Under the pieces are notes generated by a model that saw only the letters and a list, made by a program, of their open reading frames with translations, made no database searches and was not told where the DNA came from. The position numbers were made by a program, and so were the translations under genes. Of a stretch of 64,000 nt of DNA, positions 35,712 to 43,979 are shown piece after piece (the stretch's first letter is position 1; each line of letters opens with the position of its first letter). Source of the stretch: Candidatus Terasakiella magnetica (lineage in GTDB: Bacteria > Pseudomonadota > Alphaproteobacteria > Rhodospirillales > Terasakiellaceae); NCBI RefSeq assembly GCF_900093605.1, contig NZ_FLYE01000012.1, forward strand, positions 124,001 through 188,000, read 5' to 3'.

Positions 35712-36836
35712 TGACTCATTAAGGGATTCCCAAAAGGGTTGATTTATGATTCAACATAGAAAACGAACAGGAGTTTTCTATGCGTCCCCCACTTCCCTTG
35801 CGATCTGATTTTAATGCCGATGATTTACGCCAGTTAGCCAAACAAAGTAAAAATGCCGATCAAGCCCGCCGATTGTTGTGTTTAGCGTCTATTTATGATG
35901 GCTCTTCTCGCACAGATGCCGCTAATCTTGGTGGTGTGACAGTTCAAATTATTCGGGATTGGGTCATTCGTTTTAACGAGGAAGGCCCAGCTGGTCTTAT
36001 CAATAAACATGGCGGCGGTGTTCCCTCTTTGTTAAATGATGAACATCGCAAAGCTTTAAAAGATATTGTGGACCAAGGACCAATCCCTGCTATTCACAAT
36101 GTTACACGTTGGCGATTATGCGACTTAACTCAATGGATTTGGGAAGAGTTTCGTATTTCGATATCAACAACTGTGTTGGGGAGAGAACTGCGTAAAATGG
36201 GCTATCGTAAACTTTCGGCTCGCCCGTGTCATCGCACCCGTAATGTTGAAGCCATGGAGGGTTTCAAAAAAACTTCACAACCAGAATGGCAGAAATCAAA
36301 GAGCAAAAAGCTCAAGGAAAAACCATAGAAGTCTGGTTTCAGGACGAAGCTCGCATCGGCCAAAAAAACAAGATTACACGACGTTGGGCCAAACGAGGGA
36401 CACGGCCCGAAGCATTACAGGATTTACGAACCCGTTCAGCCTATATCTTTGGAGCGATTTGCCCCGAACACGGTAAAGCCGCAGGGATTATTATGCCCAA
36501 GTGCAATACTTTTGCCATGGAAGTCCATCTTGAAGAAATCTCTTTGGCAGTGGATGAAAATGCCCATGCCATTATCATCATGGATCAAGCAGCATGGCAT
36601 ACATCAAGCAAATTGAAATGCCTGATAACATTACGATTGTGCCTTTGCCGCCCAAATCACCAGAGCTTAACCCTGTGGAAAACATTTGGCAGTTCATGCG
36701 ACAAAACTGGCTTTCAAATCGCATATTCAAATCCTATGAGGACATTGTGAATATTTGCTGTGATGCTTGGAACCGTTTGAGTGAGCAACCGTGGAGAATT
36801 ATGTCCATTGGGAACCGGGAATGGCTCTATCGGTCA
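35712..36836 (+). mobile_element. IS630-family insertion sequence, decayed
   Basis: About 1.1 kb, inserted in the IS30 transposase in opposite orientation. Imperfect terminal inverted repeats of 20 bp (14 identical) run inward from TGAC at 35712 and from the complement of TCA at 36836. The right flank is TA, the usual IS630 target, but the left flank is TG, so the expected TA duplication is not clean. Exact ends are therefore approximate. Confidence 0.75.
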
Positions 36837-36839
36837 TAG
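35780..36839 (+). pseudogene. IS630-family transposase, frameshifted
   Basis: DDE transposase in three frame segments. Segment 1 (35780 to about 36275) has the N-terminal helix-turn-helix (DAANLGGVTVQIIRDWV). Segment 2 (from about 36276) has the VWFQDEARIGQKNK aspartate region and IIIMDQAAWHTS. Segment 3 (to 36839) has PLPPKSPELNPVENIWQFMR with the glutamate. The 1-to-2 shift is at a run of seven A (36266-36272) and could be programmed -1 slippage; the 2-to-3 shift near 36616 looks like a one-base deletion that inactivates the gene. Confidence 0.85.
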
Positions 36840-37193
36840 CAGTCGCGCTTTGGTATGAGTTTGCTGACAATGACATAACGGCTTTTGCGTTCAGTGAGCA
36901 CCAGAACCGGGCGAGTGCGTTTGCAGATCATCAAATCGCCCTCCCAATGCCCGGCTTGTTCCCTGCTGTCAATCTCATCAGGGCGGTCATGGATGGAAGA
37001 GCGATCTGCAATCATTGATCTGGTTTTACGCCGGGCACGACGGCCTCGTTTTTTGCTCTTTTTGCTTGGCAGAAGGTGGATTCAGGAGCGAAGTGCAACC
37101 ATTAGCATTGAAAAATACTTCGAAAAAGTGGACCCTACCTACTCGGACTTGGAAGAAGGCACTCAACTAGTTTGCTGTCCTCTTCGAAGACCG

Positions 37194-37225
37194 TTTTCCA
37201 TCATCAATATATTGATGATGGAAAA
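37194..37225. repeat. Perfect 32-bp palindrome
   Basis: A fully self-complementary 32-base sequence: TTTTCCATCATCAATA followed directly by its reverse complement, with no spacer. It lies in non-coding debris between IS remnants. It could be a fused pair of element ends, a dimeric operator or a cruciform. Confidence 0.8.
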
Positions 37226-37315
37226 GTGAACCCAACGGTCACTTACACGGAATATCGGACACTACCTGCCTCGCTTCATGACACCTGCTGAGCCATTTCT
37301 TATAAATATTCATAA

Positions 37316-37405
37316 TTGCACTTGAGATGTGAATCCAGCATAGTTTTGAACCGAGAAAACTCTCCGCCATTGTCAAAAGTCGCTAAATTCACAATACAGA
37401 TGGCT
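37316..37405 (-). pseudogene. DDE transposase fragment, IS30-like
   Basis: The minus strand reads NLATFDNGGEFSRFKTMLDS and a few more codons before a stop. FDNGGEF is the second catalytic aspartate region of IS30-like DDE transposases. No matching continuation is found on either side. The rest of 37100-37420 shows no gene that I can support, apart from the palindrome at 37194. Confidence 0.5.
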
Positions 37406-37420
37406 CCACTCATACTTATC

Positions 37421-38245
37421 TTATTTTCTATAGTATAAAACTATAAAACCAAATATTAATATTGATAAGGGAAAAAACCATACTGAAATATTTAAAAATG
37501 TAAATAAAATACTTACTGTCGGGTAATAACTATCCGCAGAGGATAAAAAATTTCCTTCTGGACTGTATATTGTTGCAATCTTTTTCGAATATTCTTTTGA
37601 ATGACCAACCAGTGTATATGCTTCTATTACACCATCAGGGTTATTTTCTGCATAATCTAATCCAAATGGCAGTAACACATTCATATCTACATCAAGTAAA
37701 TATTGTTCTGCACCCTCACTGACCATCGCAACTACATGACCATCCAATCCGATCATGTTTACCTTAAACCCTTGCTCAACAAGAAAGTCTGCAGCGGCAA
37801 GGGAAACTTGGCTACAAAGGCCAACACCTTTTTTTGTAATATCCTGCCAGTTTTGCCTTTCAATGCGTGAAAAACGATATTTGTCTAATATCCCCGCCTC
37901 AACCAATGTTTTTTCTGAATAAGACAAAAACGTCAAAACCCAATTTTCTCTAACATTTGACACAATGTCTTGATCAAACTGTCCGTCCTCCGGCCAATAA
38001 TGTACCAAGCGGGCAGCAAAAATTTCGACAACATCACGTAAATATTGTTCTGTGTTTTGCTTGCTCAGCCCCTCAAGCCTTTCTTCCATATCTGAATAAG
38101 ACAAGCGGACCAGACCATTCTTATGGGTTTCACCTTGTGGAGCTGCAAATCTAACATGCGGCCTCACGTCTGGTTCCTGCACTGTCCAATAAAACAACGG
38201 CAATGACAGGACTATACAGAAAAAAGCAAGAGACTTTCTGAGCAT
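37421..38245 (-). CDS. Transglutaminase-like membrane protein
   Basis: Protein of 274 residues with one N-terminal and one C-terminal membrane segment (about 4-22 and 248-270), leaving a central extracytoplasmic domain. GVGLCSQVSLAAADFL (Cys about residue 145), GLDGHVVAMV (His) and LLDVDMNVLLP (Asp) line up as the Cys-His-Asp triad of the transglutaminase/papain-like fold. Such proteins are found beside glycan export genes, but the substrate is unknown. The gene is on the minus strand, with IS debris downstream and hslV divergent upstream, and is AT-rich at its 3' end. Confidence 0.65.
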   Translation of the reverse strand: MLRKSLAFFCIVLSLPLFYWTVQEPDVRPHVRFAAPQGETHKNGLVRLSYSDMEERLEGLSKQNTEQYLRDVVEIFAARLVHYWPEDGQFDQDIVSNVRENWVLTFLSYSEKTLVEAGILDKYRFSRIERQNWQDITKKGVGLCSQVSLAAADFLVEQGFKVNMIGLDGHVVAMVSEGAEQYLLDVDMNVLLPFGLDYAENNPDGVIEAYTLVGHSKEYSKKIATIYSPEGNFLSSADSYYPTVSILFTFLNISVWFFPLSILIFGFIVLYYRK

Positions 38246-38335
38246 ATTGAGGAGACAATCATAGAATTTTTAATCAAAAACAACTTAGCATTTCCCAACG
38301 CTCATAGTAAATATCGTTTCTATTTGTTTTCCTGA

Positions 38336-38366
38336 CTTGACAAACACCCCAATTGTAGCCCAAATC
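38336..38366 (+). promoter_or_regulatory. Candidate heat-shock (sigma-32) promoter of hslVU
   Basis: CTTGAC at 38336 is followed after 17 bases by CCCAAATC, roughly matching the CTTGAA / CCCCAT-type sigma-32 boxes, about 35 bases before the hslV start. hslVU is a heat-shock operon in most proteobacteria. The -10 match is weak, so this is tentative. Confidence 0.35.
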
Positions 38367-38401
38367 CGCATCAAGCATTTCAAATTTTAGGACCTAAGTT
38401 C

Positions 38402-38953
38402 ATGTCTGAAGATCGTAAATTCCCCGGTTGGCGTGGCACAACCATTCTTTCTATTCGCAAAGGTGATGATGTGGTCATTGCTGGTGATGGGCAGGTGAGC
38501 CTTGGTGATACGGTCATTAAGGGGAATGCGCGCAAAGTGCGCAAGCTCGCTGGCGGTAAAGTAATCGTCGGTTTTGCCGGGGCAACAGCGGATGCTTTTA
38601 CGCTTTTTGAGCGCCTTGAGGGCAAGCTTGAGCAATATCCAAACCAGCTCACACGTGCATGTGTGGAAATGGCAAAAGACTGGCGCACGGACCGTTACCT
38701 GCGCAAGCTTGAAGCCATGATGGCGGTTGTGGATAAAGACGTCTCGCTTGTACTCACAGGCACAGGGGATGTTTTAGAGCCTGAAGATGGCGTCATTGCC
38801 ATTGGTTCTGGTGGCAATTATGCCCTGTCTGCTGCCCGCGCCCTTGTGGATCGTGACGACCTGAACGTTGAAGAAATGGCGCGCAAGGCCATGGGCATTG
38901 CCGCTGATATCTGTGTTTATACCAACAATAATCTGACTGTAGAGACTCTGTAA
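38402..38953 (+). CDS. hslV: ATP-dependent protease subunit HslV
   Basis: Proteasome-like peptidase of 183 residues that forms the proteolytic core of HslUV. After removal of the short leader the nucleophile threonine of GTTILSI (residues 12-18) is exposed. [37 protein letters not shown] and [16 protein letters not shown] are standard HslV motifs. AGGA lies ahead of the ATG. hslU follows after four bases, giving the usual operon. Confidence 0.97.
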   Translation: MSEDRKFPGWRGTTILSIRKGDDVVIAGDGQVSLGDTVIKGNARKVRKLAGGKVIVGFAGATADAFTLFERLEGKLEQYPNQLTRACVEMAKDWRTDRYLRKLEAMMAVVDKDVSLVLTGTGDVLEPEDGVIAIGSGGNYALSAARALVDRDDLNVEEMARKAMGIAADICVYTNNNLTVETL

Positions 38954-38957
38954 GACC

Positions 38958-40268
38958 ATGACAAATTTTAGCCCACGTGAAATTGTTTCGGAACTGGATC
39001 GTTTTATTATTGGCCAAGATAATGCCAAACGCTCTGTCGCGATTGCGCTGCGTTCACGCTGGCGTCGCCAACAGTTGGAAAACCCCATGCGCGATGAGGT
39101 TCTGCCCAAAAACATCCTCATGATCGGCCCAACCGGTGTGGGGAAAACTGAAATTGCGCGTCGCCTTGCCAAACTGGCCCAAGCGCCTTTTATCAAGGTT
39201 GAAGCCACGAAATTTACCGAAGTGGGCTATGTCGGGCGCGATGTGGAACAAATGATCCGCGATTTGGTAGAATCCGCCATCCATATCGTTTCAGAGCGTA
39301 TGAAAAAAGACGTTAAAGCCAAGGCTGAAGTCTCCGCAGAAGAGCGCGTGCTTGATGCATTGGTTGGCGATAGCGCCTCAAGTGATACCCGTCAGAAATT
39401 TCGTGCCATGTTGCGCGAAGGCAAGCTTGATGATCGCGAGATTGAGCTTGATTTAGCCGATAATTCAAGCCTGTCCATGCCAACCATGGATATCCCCGGT
39501 ATGCCCGGTGCGCAAATGGGTATGATGAATTTAGGCGATATGTTTGGCGATGCTTTTGGTGGGCGCAAGAAAAAGCGCAAAGTCAAAGTTTCTGAAAGCT
39601 ATGCACTGTTACTTGATGAAGAAGCCGACAAACTGCTCGATAACGACAAAGTGGTTTCTGAAGCCCTTTATAGCGTTGAAAATAACGGTATCGTCTTTAT
39701 TGATGAGATTGATAAAATCACTGCACGCGGTGAAAAAGCCGGCGGTGATGTCTCGCGCGAAGGCGTGCAACGTGACCTGCTGCCCATGTTGGAAGGTACA
39801 ACGGTAACCACCAAGCATGGCACCATTAAAACAGATCATATCCTGTTTATCGCCTCTGGTGCCTTCCATGTGGCAAAACCAAGTGATTTGCTGCCCGAAC
39901 TTCAAGGCCGTTTGCCCAACCGTGTGGAGCTTTCAGCCCTCACGCGTGAAGATTTCAAACGCATCCTGACAGAGCCTGAGTCTAGCCTGATCAAACAATA
40001 TATCGCCTTGATCGGTACCGAAGATGTCACGCTGAACTTTGAAGAGGATGCCATTGAAGAAATCGCTAATCTAGCTGCTGAGATCAACCAGAATGTTGAA
40101 AATATCGGTGCGCGCCGCCTTCATACGGTGTTAGAGCGCCTGCTTGATGAAATCAGCTTTACTGCCACAGACCGCGGCGGCGAAACACTGACCATCACCA
40201 AAGAAATGGTTCAGGAAAATGTTGGCGAACTGGCGAAAAACGCTGATCTTTCCAAGTTCATTTTGTAA
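38958..40268 (+). CDS. hslU: ATP-dependent protease ATPase subunit HslU
   Basis: AAA+ unfoldase of 436 residues that feeds substrates to HslV. Walker A is GPTGVGKTE (about residue 54), Walker B is [10 protein letters not shown] (about 248), the pore-region motif is [13 protein letters not shown], sensor 2 is [18 protein letters not shown], and the C-terminal LSKFIL docks on HslV. The I-domain (about 105-240) is of normal length. Ends in a strong terminator shared with the convergent exonuclease gene. Confidence 0.97.
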   Translation: MTNFSPREIVSELDRFIIGQDNAKRSVAIALRSRWRRQQLENPMRDEVLPKNILMIGPTGVGKTEIARRLAKLAQAPFIKVEATKFTEVGYVGRDVEQMIRDLVESAIHIVSERMKKDVKAKAEVSAEERVLDALVGDSASSDTRQKFRAMLREGKLDDREIELDLADNSSLSMPTMDIPGMPGAQMGMMNLGDMFGDAFGGRKKKRKVKVSESYALLLDEEADKLLDNDKVVSEALYSVENNGIVFIDEIDKITARGEKAGGDVSREGVQRDLLPMLEGTTVTTKHGTIKTDHILFIASGAFHVAKPSDLLPELQGRLPNRVELSALTREDFKRILTEPESSLIKQYIALIGTEDVTLNFEEDAIEEIANLAAEINQNVENIGARRLHTVLERLLDEISFTATDRGGETLTITKEMVQENVGELAKNADLSKFIL

Positions 40269-40270
40269 TC

Positions 40271-40315
40271 AAAACAAGCTGCCTGAGACCATAAAAACCT
40301 CAGGCAGCTTGTTTT
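40271..40315. terminator. Bidirectional intrinsic terminator after hslU
   Basis: A 17-bp stem (AAAACAAGCTGCCTGAG with its complement at 40299-40315) around an 11-base loop, flanked by T-rich sequence. It serves hslU on the plus strand and overlaps the last codons of the exonuclease gene on the minus strand. Confidence 0.85.
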
Positions 40316-40896
40316 TCTTTTATATAGCGCAACGCAACAGCGATGGAATGCACATCAAAAAGGGCATTATGCATATGGCCTTCAATGGGGTGCCCCACTA
40401 AACGGGCCAGATCGCCACTGCAATGACCTGCGCGGTAAGTTGGGATATTTTCCTGTAAGAACGCAAAGATATTCTGCCCGCCTTTCAGGCAATCTGGGCA
40501 TGTTACCCCCACAAGCTCCCCATTATTTGCCAAAAACACACTATCGAGCCCATTACAAATCACCTGTACAGGCTGATCAAATGAATTGATAAAGTCTTGG
40601 GATTGCTCAAAGGCTTGAGCAAGGCTGAGCCCATGGCGATCAAGGTTTTCCTGTGTAATCCCCGTTAGTTTCATAAAATAATCACTCAATATGGGATTAA
40701 TCGTCGGCTTAATCAGGCAGGAAAAATGGTTTTGCGGCGCCAACGTCTTTGCATCCAGCGCCAACATCGCCATTTGCACAGTTTCACGCTCTTCCCAAGG
40801 CTCAGACCAGCCGCGCGCTTGTGAGCCTTCCCAAGCAGTATATTCAATATCAAGAATAATCAGGGTGCGACACTCAGGTGAAATATCTAACAACAC
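40300..40896 (-). CDS. DEDDh-type 3'-5' exonuclease family protein
   Basis: Protein of 198 residues in the RNase H-like exonuclease superfamily. ILDIEYTAWEGS (about residue 15) gives the D-x-E metal pair, a central aspartate lies in ICNGLDSVF, and HNALFDVHSIAVAL near the C-terminus gives the H-x4-D pair, so all four acidic residues and the histidine appear present. The family includes KapD-like proteins that trim RNA or DNA ends; the target here is unknown. Its 3' end overlaps the hslU terminator. Confidence 0.8.
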   Translation of the reverse strand: MLLDISPECRTLIILDIEYTAWEGSQARGWSEPWEERETVQMAMLALDAKTLAPQNHFSCLIKPTINPILSDYFMKLTGITQENLDRHGLSLAQAFEQSQDFINSFDQPVQVICNGLDSVFLANNGELVGVTCPDCLKGGQNIFAFLQENIPTYRAGHCSGDLARLVGHPIEGHMHNALFDVHSIAVALRYIKEKQAA

Positions 40897-40969
40897 AAAA
40901 AACTTTCTATGACTTAAAGGGGCGAAATGCTAGAAGAAGCCAAATTTCCTCTTACAAGAATGATCTTCT

Positions 40970-41389
40970 ATGACTGAAAAATTTAGTGAAATCAACAAAG
41001 ACACATTGCGTGTCATGCTCACCGCTTTTTACGATGATGTGCAAAAAGACGAGATGATCGGCCCGATTTTCACCAAAAAGATCGGCACAACTGAGGAAGA
41101 CTGGGCCCCGCATATGGAACGTGTGGTCAAATTCTGGACCTCTGTTTTACTCAACAGTAAGGAATATGGCGGTGGCTTTATGATCAAACATGCCGCCTTG
41201 CCAAAACTGGAAATGGACCATTTCAGACGCTGGATGGAAATCTTTATGCGCGCGGTTGAGCAACATTTTGCCACATCTCAATCCATTGAGATCACCATCA
41301 AAGCGCAAGAATTGATGCGCAACCTGCATCAACAATATGATCATTTCCAGATGCAGCGTGCCAAAAAACGCCAAACACCTGTTCAATAG
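40970..41389 (+). CDS. Group III truncated hemoglobin
   Basis: Heme protein of 139 residues with the 2-over-2 globin fold. Group III features are visible: FYDDVQKDEMIGPIF at the N-terminus, WAPHMERVVKFWTSVLL (E helix) and HAALPKLEMDHFRRW with the proximal F8 histidine, then a long H helix. Group III proteins are linked with oxygen or nitric oxide handling, but their role is not settled. It stands alone, divergent from the exonuclease gene and three bases from the convergent 3' end of the lut operon. Confidence 0.9.
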   Translation: MTEKFSEINKDTLRVMLTAFYDDVQKDEMIGPIFTKKIGTTEEDWAPHMERVVKFWTSVLLNSKEYGGGFMIKHAALPKLEMDHFRRWMEIFMRAVEQHFATSQSIEITIKAQELMRNLHQQYDHFQMQRAKKRQTPVQ

Positions 41390-41392
41390 GCG

Positions 41393-42340
41393 TTAAGACC
41401 CAAACGCGCTGATCGACTTGATGGTAAAATCACCGGATTTGTTTGATAAAACAAGACCGCTAAAATCATCGCGGAAACCCTGATCTGTCATATCCATCAA
41501 CAGCTTATCATCCAGAGAAACCGCCATGCGCCCAGCCTTACTGCGCGTCCAAACCAGTTTGTGGTTTTTCTGATCTTCCAGTTTCACGCTCTTATAACTG
41601 CCCACAACGGTTGAGCTGCTGGAATAATGGCGCACCAGTTGTAGAGCAGGGGAGCTACCTGATTGATAAACTAGGCGATAGCCGGTTTTTTGATTTGTCC
41701 CTTGATACGGGCCAAATTCCAAATGACCAGAATTTTGCCAGCTTGAAAGGTTTATTTCAAAACGAAAGGCATTATTGATCGGCTTGGACAGTGAAATCAC
41801 AGACGCCGGTGTTTCTTTAGGGGTGACCGCTTGTTGCTGTTGGGGTTGTTGCTGGACTTTACCGCCTAACACAGCCCCCAGCACCCCGATGATGAGCTCT
41901 TCTTTAGAGATTTTCTGCTGCTGTGAGCTTGAGCTGTTCTGGCTTTGGGCACCTTTTTCAACAACCGAGCGCAAACCATAGCCTTTTTCAATCCAGTATT
42001 TACCACTGCTTACTGCCCATGTGGGGTTTTGGGTGAAATTACCGTCGCTGAAATCATCTTTAAACAGCAACTTCTCTGTCACCCCGCCATAACGCGCGGC
42101 TAAACTTTTTAAATCACTTAAAAATTTCGGGTCTGCTGCACGTGCGCGTTCGGCCTCACTAACAAGGCCCTGAAGTTCCTTGATCATTTTATCAAGTTCA
42201 ACAGAGTGGCTGGCTTGCGGTTTACTTGGGTCAGACCATGTGGAATATCGTGGCTCTTGAGCATCAGATTGGGCGATACAGAGGCCAAAAACTGTGGAAA
42301 AAAGTGCGGTTTTTATTAGGTTTTTAGCCATTTTCGTCAC
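41393..42340 (-). CDS. Exported protein, laminin-G/concanavalin-like C-terminal domain
   Basis: Protein of 315 residues with a signal peptide (about 1-28, ending QSDAQ). A central linker is rich in Gln and Ser with QQQ runs (about 135-170), and the beta-rich C-terminal domain (FRFEINLSSWQNSGHLEFGPY, RLVYQSGSSP, GLVLSNKSGDFTIKSI) looks like a concanavalin/LamG sandwich. No family is recognised. Its ATG overlaps the stop of the XRE regulator gene (ATGA), so the two are translationally coupled. Confidence 0.65.
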   Translation of the reverse strand: MTKMAKNLIKTALFSTVFGLCIAQSDAQEPRYSTWSDPSKPQASHSVELDKMIKELQGLVSEAERARAADPKFLSDLKSLAARYGGVTEKLLFKDDFSDGNFTQNPTWAVSSGKYWIEKGYGLRSVVEKGAQSQNSSSSQQQKISKEELIIGVLGAVLGGKVQQQPQQQQAVTPKETPASVISLSKPINNAFRFEINLSSWQNSGHLEFGPYQGTNQKTGYRLVYQSGSSPALQLVRHYSSSSTVVGSYKSVKLEDQKNHKLVWTRSKAGRMAVSLDDKLLMDMTDQGFRDDFSGLVLSNKSGDFTIKSISAFGS

Positions 42341-42699
42341 CCTGGTATGGTTTCTTCAATACGTGTAATTAAATCTTGGATAGTCTCTTCATCAAGGCGA
42401 TTAATGCGCCGTGAAAGCAGGTTTGCCAATAACGTTGCTTTTGCAGAACGATCAACCGTATCCACCACAATGCGTGGATGGGATAGGCCTGCGAGCTCTT
42501 TAAGTTCTTCTGCATCATCCCAGATCAGGTTGAAATAGCCCGCCACCTGCATCACAAAGCCCGGTCCGGGCTTGCCGCGTTTGCCATGTTCTAGCGCAGA
42601 CAAATAAGCAGAAGACACTTCGAGGTCTTTTGCCATTTCTTTCATCGTAATGCCGCGCTTTTTTCTCAGCTCACGGACTTTTTCACCAAAGGGGGTCAT
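42337..42699 (-). CDS. XRE-family transcriptional regulator
   Basis: Protein of 120 residues. A cro/cI-type helix-turn-helix occupies residues 3-65 (VRELRKKRGITMKEMAKDL then SSAYLSALEHG), followed by a helical tail. It lies 26 bases after the smr gene and overlaps the next gene by four bases. It may control the downstream exported-protein gene or the lut operon itself; no operator can be tied to it. Confidence 0.85.
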   Translation of the reverse strand: MTPFGEKVRELRKKRGITMKEMAKDLEVSSAYLSALEHGKRGKPGPGFVMQVAGYFNLIWDDAEELKELAGLSHPRIVVDTVDRSAKATLLANLLSRRINRLDEETIQDLITRIEETIPG

Positions 42700-42724
42700 T
42701 TTAGCCTGATTATAGTTAATTTAG

Positions 42725-43309
42725 TTAACGCCATCTTTTTAATAATATATATAGCGCGCCTTCGCCACCTTCATTTTTGGGCGCATAGGTAAATGCAATG
42801 ATTTTTGAGCGCAAACCGGGCTGGTTTAACCAATGGGGCACCCTTTCGCGCAAGACCCCGACCTTCCCATTAAGCTGGGTACCTTTCCCGGTAATGACAG
42901 AGACACATCGTTTGCCTTGCGCATAGGCCTGATCAATAAAACGCATGAGCGAACTATGGGCCTGATCTTGTGTAAAGCCATGTAAATCAAGGCGCCCTTC
43001 CATGGGCATTTTACCACGTCGCAGCTTTTCCATAGTGCGTTTATCCACACCTGCGGCCTTGCCATGGACAAGCGGGTCAAAAGATTTATGCGAATCATCA
43101 CTGCGATGAGTGGGCAGGGGCACCGCGTGATCTGGATAGGGGCGGGTTGCCACAGGTTCAGGCATGGGGTCTGCGCCTTCTAAATCCACAAAGCGCCCGG
43201 GAAGGGGGTTTACCTCATCTGTGACCTTTTTCCACAGCTGGGTTTCGCCCACGCTTAGGCCCCTTTTTCTTTTTTCAGGGGCTTCTACATATTTAGCCTT
43301 CTTCGCCAT
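42725..43309 (-). CDS. Smr domain protein (MutS2/Smr nuclease family)
   Basis: Protein of about 194 residues. The basic N-terminal region is followed by an Smr domain (about 110-194): LDLHGFTQDQAHSSLMRFI, SVITGKGT and ALYILLKRW. The LDxHG and TGxG motifs are those of the nuclease fold. Stand-alone Smr proteins act on branched DNA or, in some bacteria, on stalled-ribosome mRNA; which applies is unknown. The ATG at 43309 has GAGG four or five bases upstream and is preferred to 43318. Overlaps lutC by 17 bases. Confidence 0.85.
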   Translation of the reverse strand: MAKKAKYVEAPEKRKRGLSVGETQLWKKVTDEVNPLPGRFVDLEGADPMPEPVATRPYPDHAVPLPTHRSDDSHKSFDPLVHGKAAGVDKRTMEKLRRGKMPMEGRLDLHGFTQDQAHSSLMRFIDQAYAQGKRCVSVITGKGTQLNGKVGVLRERVPHWLNQPGLRSKIIAFTYAPKNEGGEGALYILLKRWR

Positions 43310-43979
43310 GGTCCTCATCCACCACTAAAATATGCAAATTGCGCGGCCCATGGGCACCTAACAACAACGTCTGTTCAATATCTGCTGTACGTGAGGGGCC
43401 ACTCACCCAGGTTAGGGTGCGCGGCATGAAATCCTTTTCCTTGCTTTCACGGCGCAAGCGGGCATAAACCGTCTCATAATCACCCACGATATCCTCAGCC
43501 CTGATCACCACAATATGGTTATCTGGCAAGAAATTCAGCGTGGTTGGATTTTGCGCACCTGAAAGCAAGGCTAAAGAACCTGTTTCAGCCGCGCCCGCAT
43601 AGGCCATCACGACAGAGCTGAGATCATCCCCATAACTCACACCAAAACTTGCGTCCAGCTTAGACCAATCAAGACCTTGTAAGGCCTCATGCTCAGCCAA
43701 GCGCACGGTATTTTCAAGCTCATGGTCTTTTAAATATTTTGCCACCGCGCGGGGAATATTATCCACGGATTTCAGGCGCGAAACCGTGGCATTAACCTCT
43801 TTTGCCATTTTTACAAACAGGCTGACTTGCGCCTTATGGTCAAGTTGTGCGCGTTTGGGGATCAAATTGGCTTTAGGCTCGCTCATGCGCGCATTAAGCA
43901 GGCTTTCTTCTTCGCGCTCAAAGGAACTGCGCCCTAAAGACCAGCGAATACGCCCTAAAATATAATCACGTGCAGCCAT
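43293..43979 (-). CDS. lutC: Lactate utilization protein LutC
   Basis: Protein of 228 residues in the LutC/YkgG (LUD domain) family. It is the third subunit of the LutABC complex, which oxidises L-lactate to pyruvate. Conserved features are the internal YAGAAETGSLALLSG loop, LNFLPDNHIVVI and SGPSRTADIEQTLLLGAHGP, the last being the family signature. The start overlaps the lutB stop by one base. Confidence 0.92.
   Translation of the reverse strand: MAARDYILGRIRWSLGRSSFEREEESLLNARMSEPKANLIPKRAQLDHKAQVSLFVKMAKEVNATVSRLKSVDNIPRAVAKYLKDHELENTVRLAEHEALQGLDWSKLDASFGVSYGDDLSSVVMAYAGAAETGSLALLSGAQNPTTLNFLPDNHIVVIRAEDIVGDYETVYARLRRESKEKDFMPRTLTWVSGPSRTADIEQTLLLGAHGPRNLHILVVDEDHGEEG

Larger units (their letters stand above)
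35293..37074 (-). pseudogene. IS30 transposase pseudogene, split in two
   Basis: The upstream part (37074-36840) reads LPSKKSKKRGRRARRKTRS, then DEIDSREQAGHWEGDLMI and ERKSRYVIVSKL. The downstream part (about 35711-35293) reads RVHFGINGKTVAETAQM, LDNGGEFAKH, WFCDAYASWQKGAVENTN, RRDLPRD and LTPRKCLGFKTPF. Between them sits an IS630 element. Near 35367 a one-base loss shifts the frame: the 3' end LLKELGKDVKLSFNQTVALRS is intact but in another frame. The N-terminal helix-turn-helix part is missing. Not functional. Confidence 0.85.
35286..37099 (-). mobile_element. Decayed IS30-family element, interrupted by IS630
   Basis: The same 25-bp sequence (GGTGGATTCAGGAGCGAAGT then GCAAC on the plus strand) occurs at 35286-35310 and 37075-37099 in direct, not inverted, orientation. 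At the left copy it contains the natural 3' end of the transposase gene (VALRS then stop). At the right copy it abuts internal transposase codons, so the 5' third of the gene and the true left end are gone. A head-to-tail IS30 rearrangement followed by deletion would explain this. Confidence 0.7.

Noticed and set aside
35286-37099. 25-bp direct repeats as att sites of an integrated element
   Set aside because: The sequence is the 3' end of an IS30 transposase gene, no integrase is present, and the space between is IS material.
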